In this document: positions 48,012 through 58,029 of the stretch, piece by piece
How positions within the stretch are numbered: position 1 is the stretch's first letter
Layout: every line of letters starts with the position of its first letter
From: AP-15 sp963700195
Lineage (GTDB): Bacteria; Pseudomonadota; Alphaproteobacteria; ATCC43930; CGMCC-115725
Direction: 5' to 3'
NCBI GenBank assembly: GCA_963700195.1
Contig: CAVOWQ010000019.1
Location: forward strand, 39,925 to 103,924
DNA: 64,000 bases
Position numbers and translations under genes: made by a program
Notes under the pieces: model-generated
Databases searched by the model: none
What the model was told of the DNA's origin: nothing
What the model saw: the letters and a program-made list of their open reading frames with translations, nothing else

Positions 48012-50891
48012 CTAATGAGCCTCGTCCCAGCTTCCGGCCCAGCCGGTCTCGACGACCAGCGGCACCGAGAGCTCGCAATGCGGCGCGCAGGCGCCTTCCA
48101 TGACCGCTTTGACGACCTGTCGCGGTATGCTCGACCTCGGCCTCCGGGGCCTCGAACAATAGTTCGTCATGAACCTGCAGGAGCATACGGGCGCGCAGCC
48201 CTTCCTGGGTGAGGGCGGCAGGGATGCGGGCCATCGCGCGCTTGATGATGTCGGCGGCCGAGCCCTGGAGCGGCGCGTTGATCGCCTGCCGCTCGGCGCC
48301 GGCCCGGCGGGCCGGGTTGGCGTCGCGGATGCCGGGGATGTAAGCATTTGCGGCCGAAGATCGTCTCGACAAAGCCGGTGCGGCGGCAATCGGTCTTGAT
48401 CCGCTCCATATAGGCGCGGATCGCCGGGAAACGGTCGAAATAGGCGCGGATATAGGCCCCCGCCTCGCTTTGCGGCACGCCGATTTGCGCTCCGAGGCCA
48501 AAGGCGCTGATGCCGTAGATGATGCCGAAATTGATCGCCTTCGCGCGCCGCCTCGTATTGGCGTCCATCTCGGCGAGCGGCACGCCGAACACCTGGCTCG
48601 CGGTCAGCGCATGAATGTCCACCCCGTCGCGGAAGGCTTGCTTCAGCTCGGGGACCTCGGCGACATGTGCGGCGAGCCGCAGTTCGATCTGACTGTAGTC
48701 GGCCGACAGCAGCAGATGGCCCGGCTCGGCGACAAAGGCGCGGCGGATGCGGCGGCCTTCCTCGGTGCGGATCGGGATGTTCTGCAGGTTGGGATTGTTC
48801 GACGAGAACCGTCCCGTCGCCGCCACCGCGAGCGCGTACGAGGTGTGCACCCGTCCGCTGTCGCGGTCGATTTCCTCGGCGAGCGCGTCGGCGTAGGTCG
48901 ATTTGAGCTTGGTCAGCTGGCGCCATTCGAGGACATGCCTCGGCACCTCGTGCAACGGCGCCAGCTCCTCGAGGATCGAGGCATCGGTGCCGTAGGCGCC
49001 GGTCTTGCCCTTCTTGCCGCCGGGCAGCCCGAGCTTCTCGAACAACACGTCGCCGAGCTGCTTGGTCGAGCCGATGTTGAAGTCGTTGCCGACGGCGCGG
49101 AAGATCGCCTGCTCGAGATCGGCGATGCGGCGCGCGAAATCGCGCGACAATTCGGCGAGCGCCACGCGGTCGACCTTGATCCCCTCCCGCTCCATCGCCG
49201 CGACAACCGGCACGAGCGGCCGCTCGATCGTCTCGTAGAACGCGGTCATCCGGTCGCGAACGAGGCGCGCCTTGAGCTGCATGTGCAGCCGCAGCACCGC
49301 ATCGGCGCGCTCGGCCGCGAAGTCGCGGGCTCTCTCAGGCGTGACTTCCGCGAAAGCGATCAGGCTCTTGCCGGTGCCGACCAGCTCCTTCGTCGGCGGG
49401 AGCCCGTGCTCGAAAGAACGCCTGACGAGGCTCTCGATCGTGTGGTCGAACTGGCCGCCGTCGAGCACGTAGGACATCAGCATTGTGCAATCATAGGGTG
49501 CCAGCGTGACTCCATAGCGCGACAGCAGATGGGCCGCAGTTTTGAGGTCGTGGCCGATCTTGAGAACTCCGGGATCCTCGAGAAGTGGTCGCAGTTTCTC
49601 GATCGCCAGCTCCAGCGTCAGCTTGCCCTCACCCGCCTCGGTAGCCGCACCCATAAGTGGCAGGGAGGGAGCTTCGGCATCGGCCACGCGATGGCCGACG
49701 GGCACGTAGGCCGCAAGCCCGGGCGCCAGCGCCAATGCGATCCCGCACAGCGCGGGGCGAGTGCCGGCGACGCTGCTCGCCTCCGGCCAGATCGCGACTG
49801 TCCCCGCCTGTTGCGCCGCGTCGATCCAGTGGTCGAGGCCCTCGACCGTGTCGACCAGCGCATAGGTGCGCGGCGCGGTAAAGGGCGGGATCTCCGCGAT
49901 AACCGGCTCCATCGGCCCTGTTGGGATGGGTGCAGTTATGTCGAGACGCCGCGCGATGCGCGATTTGAGAGCGCGCAACTCCATTTCGTCCAGAAATGGA
50001 AAAAGCTTGTCTGAGTCGTACGGCTTGACCCTGAGCGCCGATAACGGGCACGGCAGCGGCACCTTGTCGTCTAGCTTGACCAGCTCCTTCGATAACCGTG
50101 CCTTGGCCTCGTTTTCGATCAGCGCCTCGCGGCGCTTCGGCTGTTTGATCTCCCCGGCATGGGCGAGCAACGTTTCGAGGTCGCCATAGGAATTGATCAG
50201 CTCGGCCGCAGTCTTGACCCCGATGCCGGGTACGCCCGGCACGTTGTCGGTGCTGTCGCCGCACAGCGCCTGCACGTCGATGACCTTGTCGGGCCCGACG
50301 CCAAATTTCTCGCGCACCTCGGCTTCGCCGATGGGCCGGTCCGTCATCGGATCTTGCATCGTCACCCGGTCACCCGAGACCAGCTGCATCATGTCCTTGT
50401 CGGACGACAGGATGGTCACCTTGGCGCCCGCCTCTATGGCGTGCCGCGCGTAGGTGGCGATCAGATCGTCGGCCTCGAAGCCCTCCATCTCGATCCGACA
50501 GACGCCGAAGGCGTCGGCAGCTTGCCGCACATGCGCCAGTTGCGGCGCGAGATCATCGGGCATCTCCCGGCGGTTCGCCTTGTACTGATCGTAGATCTCG
50601 TTGCGGAAGCTGCGGCCGGAGGCGTCGAAGATCACCGCTATGTGGTCGGCATCGGTATCCCTCAGAGTATTTGTCCAGCATATTGCTGAAGTGCATGACG
50701 ACTTCCGTCGCCATGCCATCGGACGCGCGCTGGAACCGCTCCGCCTTGGGATCCTTGGCGCGCGCAAAATAGGCCCGGAAGATGAAGCCGGAGCCGTCGA
50801 TCAGATATACGTGGTGGGGCGCCGCTGAAGGGGCATGCGCGGCGGCCGCCGGCTGCGGCTCCGAAACGAGCGGTTCGATAATCTCGTCCAC
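48012..50891 (-). CDS. polA: DNA polymerase I, frame-split
   Basis: Four frame segments give a 958-residue Pol I. The 5' nuclease domain starts VYLIDGSGFIFRAYFARA and continues after a shift near 50666 with DADHIAVIFDASGRSFRNE. A 3'-5' exonuclease-like domain spans about 330-540. The polymerase motifs LLSADYSQIELRLAAH (motif A) and RRRAKAINFGIIYGISAFGL (motif B) are intact. A second shift near 48343 precedes the INAPLQGSAADIIK segment and motif C QVHDELLFE. A third shift near 48129 precedes the tail ending GWAGSWDEAH. All three are repaired by removing one base. The start is GTG 50891, chosen for aagga just upstream. Confidence 0.9.
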
Positions 50892-50902
50892 AGTTCCTTC
50901 AC

Positions 50903-51121
50903 TCAAGCATTGCGCTCTTCCGACGTCCTGTGTGGTGTAGTCACGTCTCCGGGAGCGGGTTCTTGCATAGCGCGGTTGACAAAGAGGCGGGAGCAATAGG
51001 GGCACTCGACCTTCCCGTCGCGCCCGAGATTGAGAAAGACCCTCGGATGGCCGAGCGACCCGCCGCCGCCATTGCAGGCAGCAACCGTCTCGTTAATGTA
51101 GATGGTTTCGAAAGGGCCCAT
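50903..51121 (-). CDS. CHCC zinc-finger domain protein (NDUFS6-like)
   Basis: A 72-residue protein. The zinc site is Cys in VACNGGGGSLGHPRVFLNL plus His and the C-P-Y-C pair in GKVECPYCSRLFV. The domain is that of the mitochondrial complex I accessory subunit NDUFS6, found in alphaproteobacteria as a free small protein. Start taken as ATG 51121 (MGPFETIYINETV); the frame is open to 51244. It lies 11 bases before the polA start on the same strand. Confidence 0.88.
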   Translation of the reverse strand: MGPFETIYINETVAACNGGGGSLGHPRVFLNLGRDGKVECPYCSRLFVNRAMQEPAPGDVTTPHRTSEERNA

Positions 51122-51256
51122 ATGCGACTTGGGAAATGGTGTGGGTGCTGGCCCGCACGGCTGACCGTTGACTAGCATGATGATACGCTTTGCCGCCCGA
51201 CAATCAATGATCCCCTCCGGGGCGCAGTTTCGCGCCCGCGGCATCGACGAGAACGC

Positions 51257-52342
51257 GTGAGCGGCTGTCGACAGATAGCTTGCGGCCTGTGTTGGGCTTT
51301 GGTGTTTGCGGTGTTGCTCCCGGCGGCCGGCTGTGCGCCGACGACGGACGAAGATGCCCGGCTCGCCGGCATCGGTACCGTGCGGGCGGCGCCGGAGCCA
51401 AATCCGATACCGCGATTTACGGCAACGAGCTTTGTCGCCGCCGACGGTCAGGTGCTGCCATTGCGCAAATGGTTACCAGACGGCGCCGTCAAGGCGGTGA
51501 TCCTCGCCCTTCACGGATTCAACGACTACAGCAACGCCTTCGAAGGCCCGGGCGAAGCCTGGGCCAAGCGCGGGATCGCCACCTACGCTTATGACCAGCG
51601 CGGCTTTGGCGCCGCCCCCGAGCGCGGGTTTTGGCCGGGTCGGGCGGCGCTCGCCGCCGATGCCGCGACGGCGTCGCAGATACTGCGCCGCCTCTACCCG
51701 GGAGTGCCGCTCTACCTCCTCGGGGAGAGCATGGGGGGCGCAGTCGCGGTGGTGGTGATGACGGGCGAGAGCGGCGCACCGATCCCCGATGTCGATGGCG
51801 TGATCCTGACCGCGCCGGCGGTGTGGGGCCGCGCGACGATGGACCTCTTGCCCCGCTTGGCCCTGTGGGGGGCGGTTCGCCTGGCGCCGGGCCTCACCTT
51901 GACCGGCCGCGGCCTCGAGATAACGCCGTCCGACAACATTGCGATGCTGCGCGCCTTGTCGCGCGACCCGCTGGTCATCAAGGAAACCCGGGTCGATGCG
52001 ATCTACGGTCTCGTCGATCTGATGGATGCTGCGCTCGATTCGGCACCGTCGCTCGACGTGCCGCTGCTGGTGATGTACGGCGCGAAGGACGAAATCGTGC
52101 CGAAAACGCCGATCCGGCGCTTTGTCGGCAGCTTGCCGCCGGAGTGCCGCCACCGCGCAAAGCTCGCCTGGTACAAGGACGGCTACCACATGCTGCTACG
52201 CGATCTCGAAGGGCCGATCGTGACCGCCGATGTCGCAAACTGGGTGCTCGCGCCGGCCGCGCCGCTCCCCTCTGGCGCTGATCGCGTAGGGGCGGAAGCC
52301 TTCTCGACGGGCGCCAGCCAAGTCTCGCTGGACGCCCGCTGA
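51257..52342 (+). CDS. Lipoprotein alpha/beta hydrolase (lysophospholipase-like)
   Basis: A 361-residue serine hydrolase. A lipobox LPAAGC places the lipidated Cys at 26, so it is tethered to the envelope. The nucleophile is in LLGESMGG, the acid in YGAKDEIVP and the His in YKDGYHML. This is the monoglyceride lipase/PldB group. Start GTG 51257. The next gene begins 5 bases after the stop and also belongs to lipid metabolism. Confidence 0.9.
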   Translation: MSGCRQIACGLCWALVFAVLLPAAGCAPTTDEDARLAGIGTVRAAPEPNPIPRFTATSFVAADGQVLPLRKWLPDGAVKAVILALHGFNDYSNAFEGPGEAWAKRGIATYAYDQRGFGAAPERGFWPGRAALAADAATASQILRRLYPGVPLYLLGESMGGAVAVVVMTGESGAPIPDVDGVILTAPAVWGRATMDLLPRLALWGAVRLAPGLTLTGRGLEITPSDNIAMLRALSRDPLVIKETRVDAIYGLVDLMDAALDSAPSLDVPLLVMYGAKDEIVPKTPIRRFVGSLPPECRHRAKLAWYKDGYHMLLRDLEGPIVTADVANWVLAPAAPLPSGADRVGAEAFSTGASQVSLDAR

Positions 52343-52346
52343 CAAG

Positions 52347-52835
52347 ATGCACCCGGTCATCGTCCTGCAATTGTCGATCTTGCTTATGCTGGCCAACGGC
52401 ACGCCGGTAGTCGCCAAGAAGCTTCTCGGTGCCCGCTATTCCTATCCGCTCGACGGCAATCTGACGTTCGCCGACGGGCGGCCGGTATTCGGGCGCTCAA
52501 AGACGATACGCGGCGTCGCGCTGGCCGTTCTGGTAACGACGGCGAGCGCGCCGCTCATCAGCCTCGATTGGAGGATCGGTCTTCTGGTCGGCAGCTTCGC
52601 GATGGCCGGCGATCTCTTTTCGAGTTTTTGCAAACGCCGGCTCGGTCTGCCGTCAAGCAGCCGGGCGAGCGGTCTCGACCAGATTCCGGAAGCGCTTCTG
52701 CCGCTGCTCGCCTGCCGAAATTTGCTGGCATTGACGGCCGCCGACATTGTGGTGTGCGTCGTGATGTTCGTTATCGGGGAGGTGGTGCTGTCGCGTCTGC
52801 TTTATGCTTTCCGCCTGCGCGATCGCCCTTATTGA
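52347..52835 (+). CDS. CDP-archaeol synthase (CarS)-like membrane protein
   Basis: A 162-residue integral membrane protein. The segments FGRSKTIRGVALAVL, GDLFSSFCKRRLGL and SSRASGLDQIPEALLP correspond to the CDP-alcohol-forming CarS/CdsA motif region. Archaeal CarS makes CDP-archaeol; in bacteria the family's substrate is not known, so a lipid cytidylyl transfer is an inference from the fold. Tightly linked to the preceding lipoprotein hydrolase. Its last 7 bases overlap the convergent phosphoesterase. Confidence 0.82.
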   Translation: MHPVIVLQLSILLMLANGTPVVAKKLLGARYSYPLDGNLTFADGRPVFGRSKTIRGVALAVLVTTASAPLISLDWRIGLLVGSFAMAGDLFSSFCKRRLGLPSSSRASGLDQIPEALLPLLACRNLLALTAADIVVCVVMFVIGEVVLSRLLYAFRLRDRPY

Positions 52836-53821
52836 GGTGAGCGCAGCAGACGATGCAAAGTGATTTCCGGAGGACAGTTGAGCCGCACCGGAAGGATGCA
52901 GGAGCCGACCCCGACCGAGGTGTACCCGATCATGCCGCGATAGGACCAGGCTCCGGCCCCCATATGTCTGGGCAAAACCGAATCGAGGATGATCGGGATG
53001 GCGCCCGGCAGACAAATCTGCCCTCCATGGGTATGCCCGCTGAGCAGCAGCTGGAACCCCGCATGCGCGGCCTGCCGATAGATCTCCGGGGTATGAGACA
53101 GCAGGATCGAAAACTCCGCGGCGGGCACGCTCGCCGCCGCCTTTTCGATATTGTCGACCCGGTAATAGTGGGCGTCGTCGATGCCGACGAGGTGGATTTG
53201 CTCTCCGCTCCGCTCGATTGCCTCGAACTCGTTGAGCAGCATGCGGATCCCGATCTCCTCCAACCTCGGGACCATGCGGACGGTGTCATGATTGCCCAGA
53301 ACGCCGTAGACCGGACCCTGGAGGTTCGCGCGCACCCGCGCCAAGCCCTCTATTGCCTCCAGGTACGGGCCATAGGTTTTGCCGCGGTAATCGCCGGTCA
53401 GAACGCAGACATCGTAGGAAACTGTCGGCAGAAGCTCGGTCAGGCGGCGCATCGCCCCGCTATTTATGTCGGCGTGCAAATCGCTGAGATGAAGGATCGT
53501 GAAGCCGTTGAACGAGTTCGGCACTTCGGGCGAGCGGATGTCATGGCGCCGAATTTTAATGTTTTCGGCGTTTTTGCGGGCCCGCCAGTAGAGCCCGGTC
53601 GCCATTAACACCGTCCGAATGACCGAAACGCTGAGGAACCAGTTTTCGGGATGAAAAAAATTGATGCCCTGGCCGAACACTCGGCCTTCGCGCTCGTCCT
53701 CGATGCCGAGCCGCTGCCGCGCGTGCAGCCTCCCGAGGCGCGCCTCCAATTTTTCGAGCACGCCGCGATCGATCGAATCGCCGGGGCGATGCCGCGGCTT
53801 TTCAGCCAGCTGAAGATCCAT
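52829..53821 (-). CDS. Membrane-associated metallophosphoesterase (YkuE-like)
   Basis: A 330-residue protein. A hydrophobic stretch at about 60-78 (WFLSVSVIRTVLMATGLYW) precedes the phosphoesterase domain, with metal motifs HLSDLHAD, LTGDYRGK, LGNHD, LSHTPEI and LSGHTHGGQ. The group includes UDP-diacylglucosamine or membrane phospholipid phosphohydrolases. The N-terminal 55 residues are charged and poorly conserved; the true start may be further inside. Confidence 0.88.
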   Translation of the reverse strand: MDLQLAEKPRHRPGDSIDRGVLEKLEARLGRLHARQRLGIEDEREGRVFGQGINFFHPENWFLSVSVIRTVLMATGLYWRARKNAENIKIRRHDIRSPEVPNSFNGFTILHLSDLHADINSGAMRRLTELLPTVSYDVCVLTGDYRGKTYGPYLEAIEGLARVRANLQGPVYGVLGNHDTVRMVPRLEEIGIRMLLNEFEAIERSGEQIHLVGIDDAHYYRVDNIEKAAASVPAAEFSILLSHTPEIYRQAAHAGFQLLLSGHTHGGQICLPGAIPIILDSVLPRHMGAGAWSYRGMIGYTSVGVGSCILPVRLNCPPEITLHRLLRSPQ

Positions 53822-54168
53822 TTATCCCCCTGGACGCGTCTGGTGCGCGTCCCTCGGGCTCAGTCAGGCGCCGACTCGCGTCGAAGATTGCGGCGAATGC
53901 ATGGCGGGTCCCTCGACCCGGTCCACTACAACCCAGGTTTGTATTGCCAGTCATCCGGCGCTGCATCAGCAGCAAGTCTGCACCAAAATCCCTTCTAAAA
54001 GTTGAAACACCTGCTCGGCTGATTGCCCGCCGATCCGCTCCCCGGACCCGAACCATGCGACACGAAATAGGCGATTTTTGGGTCTTGATGTAGGGCACGA
54101 AGATCTCTCCTTGCCGTCGTCGCCAAGCGGCTGTATCCCCATGGCCAGGTATTATGATGCTACGCGCG
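53822..54168. other. Gap before tRNA-Arg
   Basis: About 350 bases without a gene I can support. The minus-strand open frame here has no recognisable family features. No obvious repeat. Confidence 0.5.
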
Positions 54169-54245
<77 letters not shown>

Positions 54246-54618
54246 AATATATCAAAGTGTTAGTGGTCCCTGTCCGACGGTGGTTCGGGGTCAAAGGTAA
54301 CAGATAGGTAACGGATCCCCGACCAGAGTGCGCGCGTTCCGCGGTGCCCTCACCGGAGGCATGCGCCACCGTAATCGAGGCCTCCGCTTCCGCGGCCGGG
54401 CTGATAGCTGGCGCAGTTTGGGCGAAAACGCGCGCCGCGCCTTCTCCGACAACAACGATACGGCCTCACTCAAGGCCATCTGTCGCCTGAAGGCTCCTCG
54501 CCCCGCTCAAGGAACGACAATAGCGCGCTGTCGTCTCCGAGCACAACATACTGTAAACACCACCGGCGCTTAATTTGGCGTGTCTATGGAAGCAACCATG
54601 GCCGATAAGAAACAAAAA
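54246..54618. other. Stretch after tRNA-Arg, no gene recognised
   Basis: About 370 bases between the tRNA and the hydrolase end. Open frames exist on both strands, but I see no integrase, ribosome-site-led gene or copy of the tRNA 3' end. It may be the eroded edge of an integrated element. Confidence 0.45.
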
Positions 54619-55863
54619 CTACGGTTCACTCATGCTCCTCAGGAACGCTTTGACCTTCTCGCGGGCGAACTGGGCACCGAAGCCACCCCAGTTGACCTCG
54701 AAGCCGTGGTCATTGCCGGGCAGCAGGTAGGTTTCGTGCGTCACTCCCGCCTGCGCGAGGGCCTGGTCGAGGCTGCGGGCCTGATCGATCGGGACGATGT
54801 GGTCGCTCGTACCTAGCAAGGTCATAGTCGGCGGCGTATTCGCGCCAACGTAGCTGAGCGGGGACACCACCCGGTAACGCTCTGGGTGTTGCGTTGGGGG
54901 CCCGCCTATATACTCCCTCATCACATTCTGGACCTTGGTGAGGCTGCCGCTCGAGCGATAAAGCAGCGTCAGGTCTGCCGGGCCGTAGACATTAATCACG
55001 GATTTGATTGAGACCGTCGGCACGTCGCAGGACGGCGGTAGCCGCGGGTCACCCATGCTGTAGGCGGCCAACATGGCCAGGTTCCCGCCCGCCGAAAACC
55101 CGATGATGCTGATGCGCGTGGGATTGATTTGGTATTTAGGCGCGTTGGCGGCGACCCAGCCGAGCGCGCATTTGATGTCGCCGACCTCGTCTTTCCATCG
55201 CTCGGGTGGGGGCATTCGATATTCGACATCGAACACGTGGTAACCGAGTTGGTTGAGCCATCTATTCCAGTCGGCGCCCTGGTTGCGGTTTCCTCCCGTC
55301 CAGCCCCCGCCATGGACCTTCACAACGGCCGACGACGACGAGCCCGTGGTAGCCATGTCGGAAAGCCAGGTATCCAGCACCAGCTTCGTGCCGTCGGCTG
55401 TCGTACCGTATACGAGTGTCCGCTCAACCTGCGGACCGCCGTTATCACGATGTGCAGCGTAGGCCAGGTAAGTGCCGAGCGACAGGGGCACGTTTTCCTT
55501 GCTGGCCAGCTGCCACATGGCGATGCTCGGCCACAATGCCAGGAACGAGGACAGAATGACGACCAGCGCAAAAGCGCTGGCCGCCAGCCGCGCCCGGAGC
55601 CGCCAGGCGAGCAAGCCCAGCCCAAGAGCTACGATCGATAGGACCAGCAGATGCAGAGAACAGGACAGGGCTTGGACGCCAAGGTCGTGAGGCAATGAGG
55701 TACTGTCGGCGGGGTCGCCGAAGTAGACTGCGAGCGCGAGGGTGATCAGGGTCAGTGGACCGGCCAACACAATCAGTGCCCACTGCCCCACACCCCTTGG
55801 CCACCATCCGCCAGCCGCGGACAGGCGCCGCTTCCCGGGGTGTTCCGGTAGAGGAGTCGCCAC
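54619..55863 (-). CDS. Membrane-anchored alpha/beta hydrolase (BD-FAE/HSL-like)
   Basis: About 414 residues. Three hydrophobic segments lie in the N-terminal third (VGQWALIVLAGPLTLITLAL; LHLLVLSIVALGLGLLAW; AASAFALVVILSSFLALW). The hydrolase domain follows: oxyanion motif VKVHGGGWTGG, nucleophile IIGFSAGGN, Asp in GTSDHIVP and His in GNDHGFEV. It is probably an esterase with its catalytic part outside the cytoplasm. The start is uncertain: GTG 55863 is chosen because it lies 40 bases after the acyltransferase stop; the frame is open to 56055. It is probably co-transcribed with the acyltransferase, so together they may add and remove acyl groups. Confidence 0.82.
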   Translation of the reverse strand: MATPLPEHPGKRRLSAAGGWWPRGVGQWALIVLAGPLTLITLALAVYFGDPADSTSLPHDLGVQALSCSLHLLVLSIVALGLGLLAWRLRARLAASAFALVVILSSFLALWPSIAMWQLASKENVPLSLGTYLAYAAHRDNGGPQVERTLVYGTTADGTKLVLDTWLSDMATTGSSSSAVVKVHGGGWTGGNRNQGADWNRWLNQLGYHVFDVEYRMPPPERWKDEVGDIKCALGWVAANAPKYQINPTRISIIGFSAGGNLAMLAAYSMGDPRLPPSCDVPTVSIKSVINVYGPADLTLLYRSSGSLTKVQNVMREYIGGPPTQHPERYRVVSPLSYVGANTPPTMTLLGTSDHIVPIDQARSLDQALAQAGVTHETYLLPGNDHGFEVNWGGFGAQFAREKVKAFLRSMSEP

Positions 55864-55903
55864 CAAACGCCTCACAAGCGACCCTATGGGCGTGGCAATG
55901 GGA

Positions 55904-57214
55904 TCACGCGGCCCGGGCCCGATCGCTAGCGTCACCAACGCTCGTATCGGCGCTGCGATTAGGTATAGCCGCCTGGAGGATAGAAGCGAGATTTTTCCGA
56001 GTAAGGAACCCGGACCATCCGATTGAGGGAAGCCTTTTGAGATACCATTCCTCAAGCTTCCTTAGCTTTTTCCGCTGGTCCAATACTGGCCTTTCTACCA
56101 GCCACCATGAGCCAGTCGCCACCAGCATAGCGCAAGGAATCGTCAATAGTAGGTTCAAGTACCAGTGGCGGAGATTAGGCGCGATAGACGCGATCGCTTG
56201 CTGAATCGGAAATCCATAAAGATAGAGACCATACGAATAGTCCCCACTAAGGATGATCTTGTTTCTTGGTGGGTTAAGGAGCCCAAGATAGACAGTGACA
56301 TATGCAGCGGGAAAGGCTGCGAACCGGAGACCGTGCGGTATGATGAACAGCAGCAACGACAGAACGGCCATAATGAAACAAAGGTAGCGCGACCACGCAA
56401 GTTTTTCGCGGAATCTCTGATAGAGAATCAGACCGGCCACGAACGACATCACTAATGACGAACCACCCACCATGCCCGGATTACGGTTGGTCCGAATAAT
56501 ATCGAGCCCGATTTGCGCCACATATAGCCCGACTAGAGATAACACGAGCCAGTGTCTCCGCTGAAAAATACCGGCAATCGCCAGTACCGCCAAAACGATA
56601 TAACAAACAAGTTCCCAGGGAACTGTCCAAAGCTGGCCGTTTACCACAGTAACAGGATTGGCAAGAAACACTCCAGGTAAGTAATAATGGATATCTCCAA
56701 TGACATTAAGAAAGTAGGACCAAAATTCTGGATTGAAAAAATAATCAGTCCGAGTTACCGTTGTCAAGAGTGGGCCCAGGATAAGAGCCGAGAGGAGTAC
56801 TTCCACAGTGAGGGCGGGCATTATACGGAAAACGCGAAGCCCGAAAAAAGTTATTAAAGTGTTAGATCTTTCAAGACTGCCGGCAACGAGAAAACCACTT
56901 AAGGCGAAAAACATAGGTAAAAGGAAGGCCACAAATAGGGGGTAAATATAAGTAAAGAATATCGATAAAATTGGTCCAATTTCGATGGAAGTGGTTTGCC
57001 AATCATTAGTTAGAAGCATACTATGCGACCAAATAACACCAAACGCCAAAATGAGCCGAAGATAATCAAAACCGCTAGGTCTGCCCTGCGTTTCATTAAG
57101 TCGGCTCGCGAGAGTATAATGAACTATCGGCGGAGCCAGAAGGGACCGTCGCCCGATAAGACCGAGGCGAGTTGTTGTGCTCAAACACCTGCTGATTGCC
57201 GGATACCTATTCAT
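55904..57214 (-). CDS. Acyltransferase 3 family membrane protein (OafA/YrhL-like)
   Basis: A 436-residue protein with about ten membrane helices. The family N-terminus is visible: FDYLRLILAFGVIWSHSML contains the conserved His, and FVAFLLPMFFALSGFLVAGS the FFxLSG-type motif. Such proteins O-acetylate or O-acylate surface polysaccharides. The base composition is clearly more AT-rich than the flanking genes, pointing to horizontal acquisition. The first 45 residues are not family-like and the real start may be inside. Confidence 0.88.
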   Translation of the reverse strand: MNRYPAISRCLSTTTRLGLIGRRSLLAPPIVHYTLASRLNETQGRPSGFDYLRLILAFGVIWSHSMLLTNDWQTTSIEIGPILSIFFTYIYPLFVAFLLPMFFALSGFLVAGSLERSNTLITFFGLRVFRIMPALTVEVLLSALILGPLLTTVTRTDYFFNPEFWSYFLNVIGDIHYYLPGVFLANPVTVVNGQLWTVPWELVCYIVLAVLAIAGIFQRRHWLVLSLVGLYVAQIGLDIIRTNRNPGMVGGSSLVMSFVAGLILYQRFREKLAWSRYLCFIMAVLSLLLFIIPHGLRFAAFPAAYVTVYLGLLNPPRNKIILSGDYSYGLYLYGFPIQQAIASIAPNLRHWYLNLLLTIPCAMLVATGSWWLVERPVLDQRKKLRKLEEWYLKRLPSIGWSGFLTRKNLASILQAAIPNRSADTSVGDASDRARAA

Positions 57215-57334
57215 TGGAAAACTCCTTCGGGATGCGGGAGCGCCGGCACGCCTCCGCTACTCTTTTCGTCCCCGAAGGCGCATTTATGCACGATGCCCGA
57301 GGCGGTACAATGTTAACCATTTAAAGAGCTGCAA

Positions 57335-58029
57335 ATGCGAGTAAAACTTGAATACCGATCCCGTGAGGTAACGCGCAAATTCCAGCGGAAACACCCCTCC
57401 CCCTCCACGGTCGAGCGCGGTTCGCGTCTGCTACTGTCCAAAGCCGCTATAACTTTGAACTCTCACATGACTTGCAGATCGATCTCGAACACCGTTTCTG
57501 CGCACTTCCCGACTATCATTTGCTATTGGCGCTGTTGAAAAGCCCCTCACGCCAGCCACACTGAGCAACTTCTCTGCGCTCCATTGGTATAACGCCGCGA
57601 ACGAGGAGAGCCTCGATCGGGACCGAACGCTACTAAATCTGGCCGTGGCTTTCGAGGCACTCCTACGCTTGGCGAATTCTTCAAAGGCTGAACGCTTAAA
57701 AGACGCGATCGCACTGCTATTGGGTCGCACCGAACGCCTCGACGAGTGGGCTGATCAATTCTATGCGGCCCGTTCGCGGGTCGCCCATGAGGGCCCCGTG
57801 CAAGACCCATATTTTTATATCCCGACCCATAGGCAAACGAAACAAAGCGGTGGGGCTCTTTGGCTCACTGATGCTCTACGGCCGTCAGATCTTGCAGCTC
57901 TGCTTGGTCACGGCACCCTGGAAGTCCGTCATCGCCAGACACTCTGAATTGGGGTATCACCTTCGGAGACGTGTGCGCGCGGACAAGAACTCTAATAGAG
58001 TCCCGGTCGTTCACCGGTTGCAATGGTGA
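57335..58029 (+). pseudogene. HEPN (Apea-like) domain protein, frame-broken
   Basis: Coding sequence is spread over frames. From 57367 one frame reads FELSHDLQIDLEHRFCALPD and LLLALLKSP. From about 57546 another continues LTPATLSNFSALHWYNAANE, LLNLAVAFEALLRLANSSKA and AARSRVAHEG. From about 57826 a third continues VGLFGSLMLYGRQILQLCLV. The RSRVAH segment fits the HEPN RX4-6H motif, and the AFEALL helix is typical of Apea-like HEPN domains, which occur in RNase toxins and anti-phage systems. A one-base deletion near 57546 and a one-base insertion near 57822 are required, so it may be dead. No obvious partner. The family call rests on pattern recognition. Confidence 0.45.

Noticed and set aside
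48470..50014. A 514-codon plus-strand open frame
   Set aside because: It is antisense to the polymerase and exonuclease domains of polA. No ribosome site or family features.
53802..54098. Minus-strand frame beginning MPYIKTQKSPISCRMVRVRG
   Set aside because: No family resemblance, no ribosome site and overlap with the start of the phosphoesterase gene.
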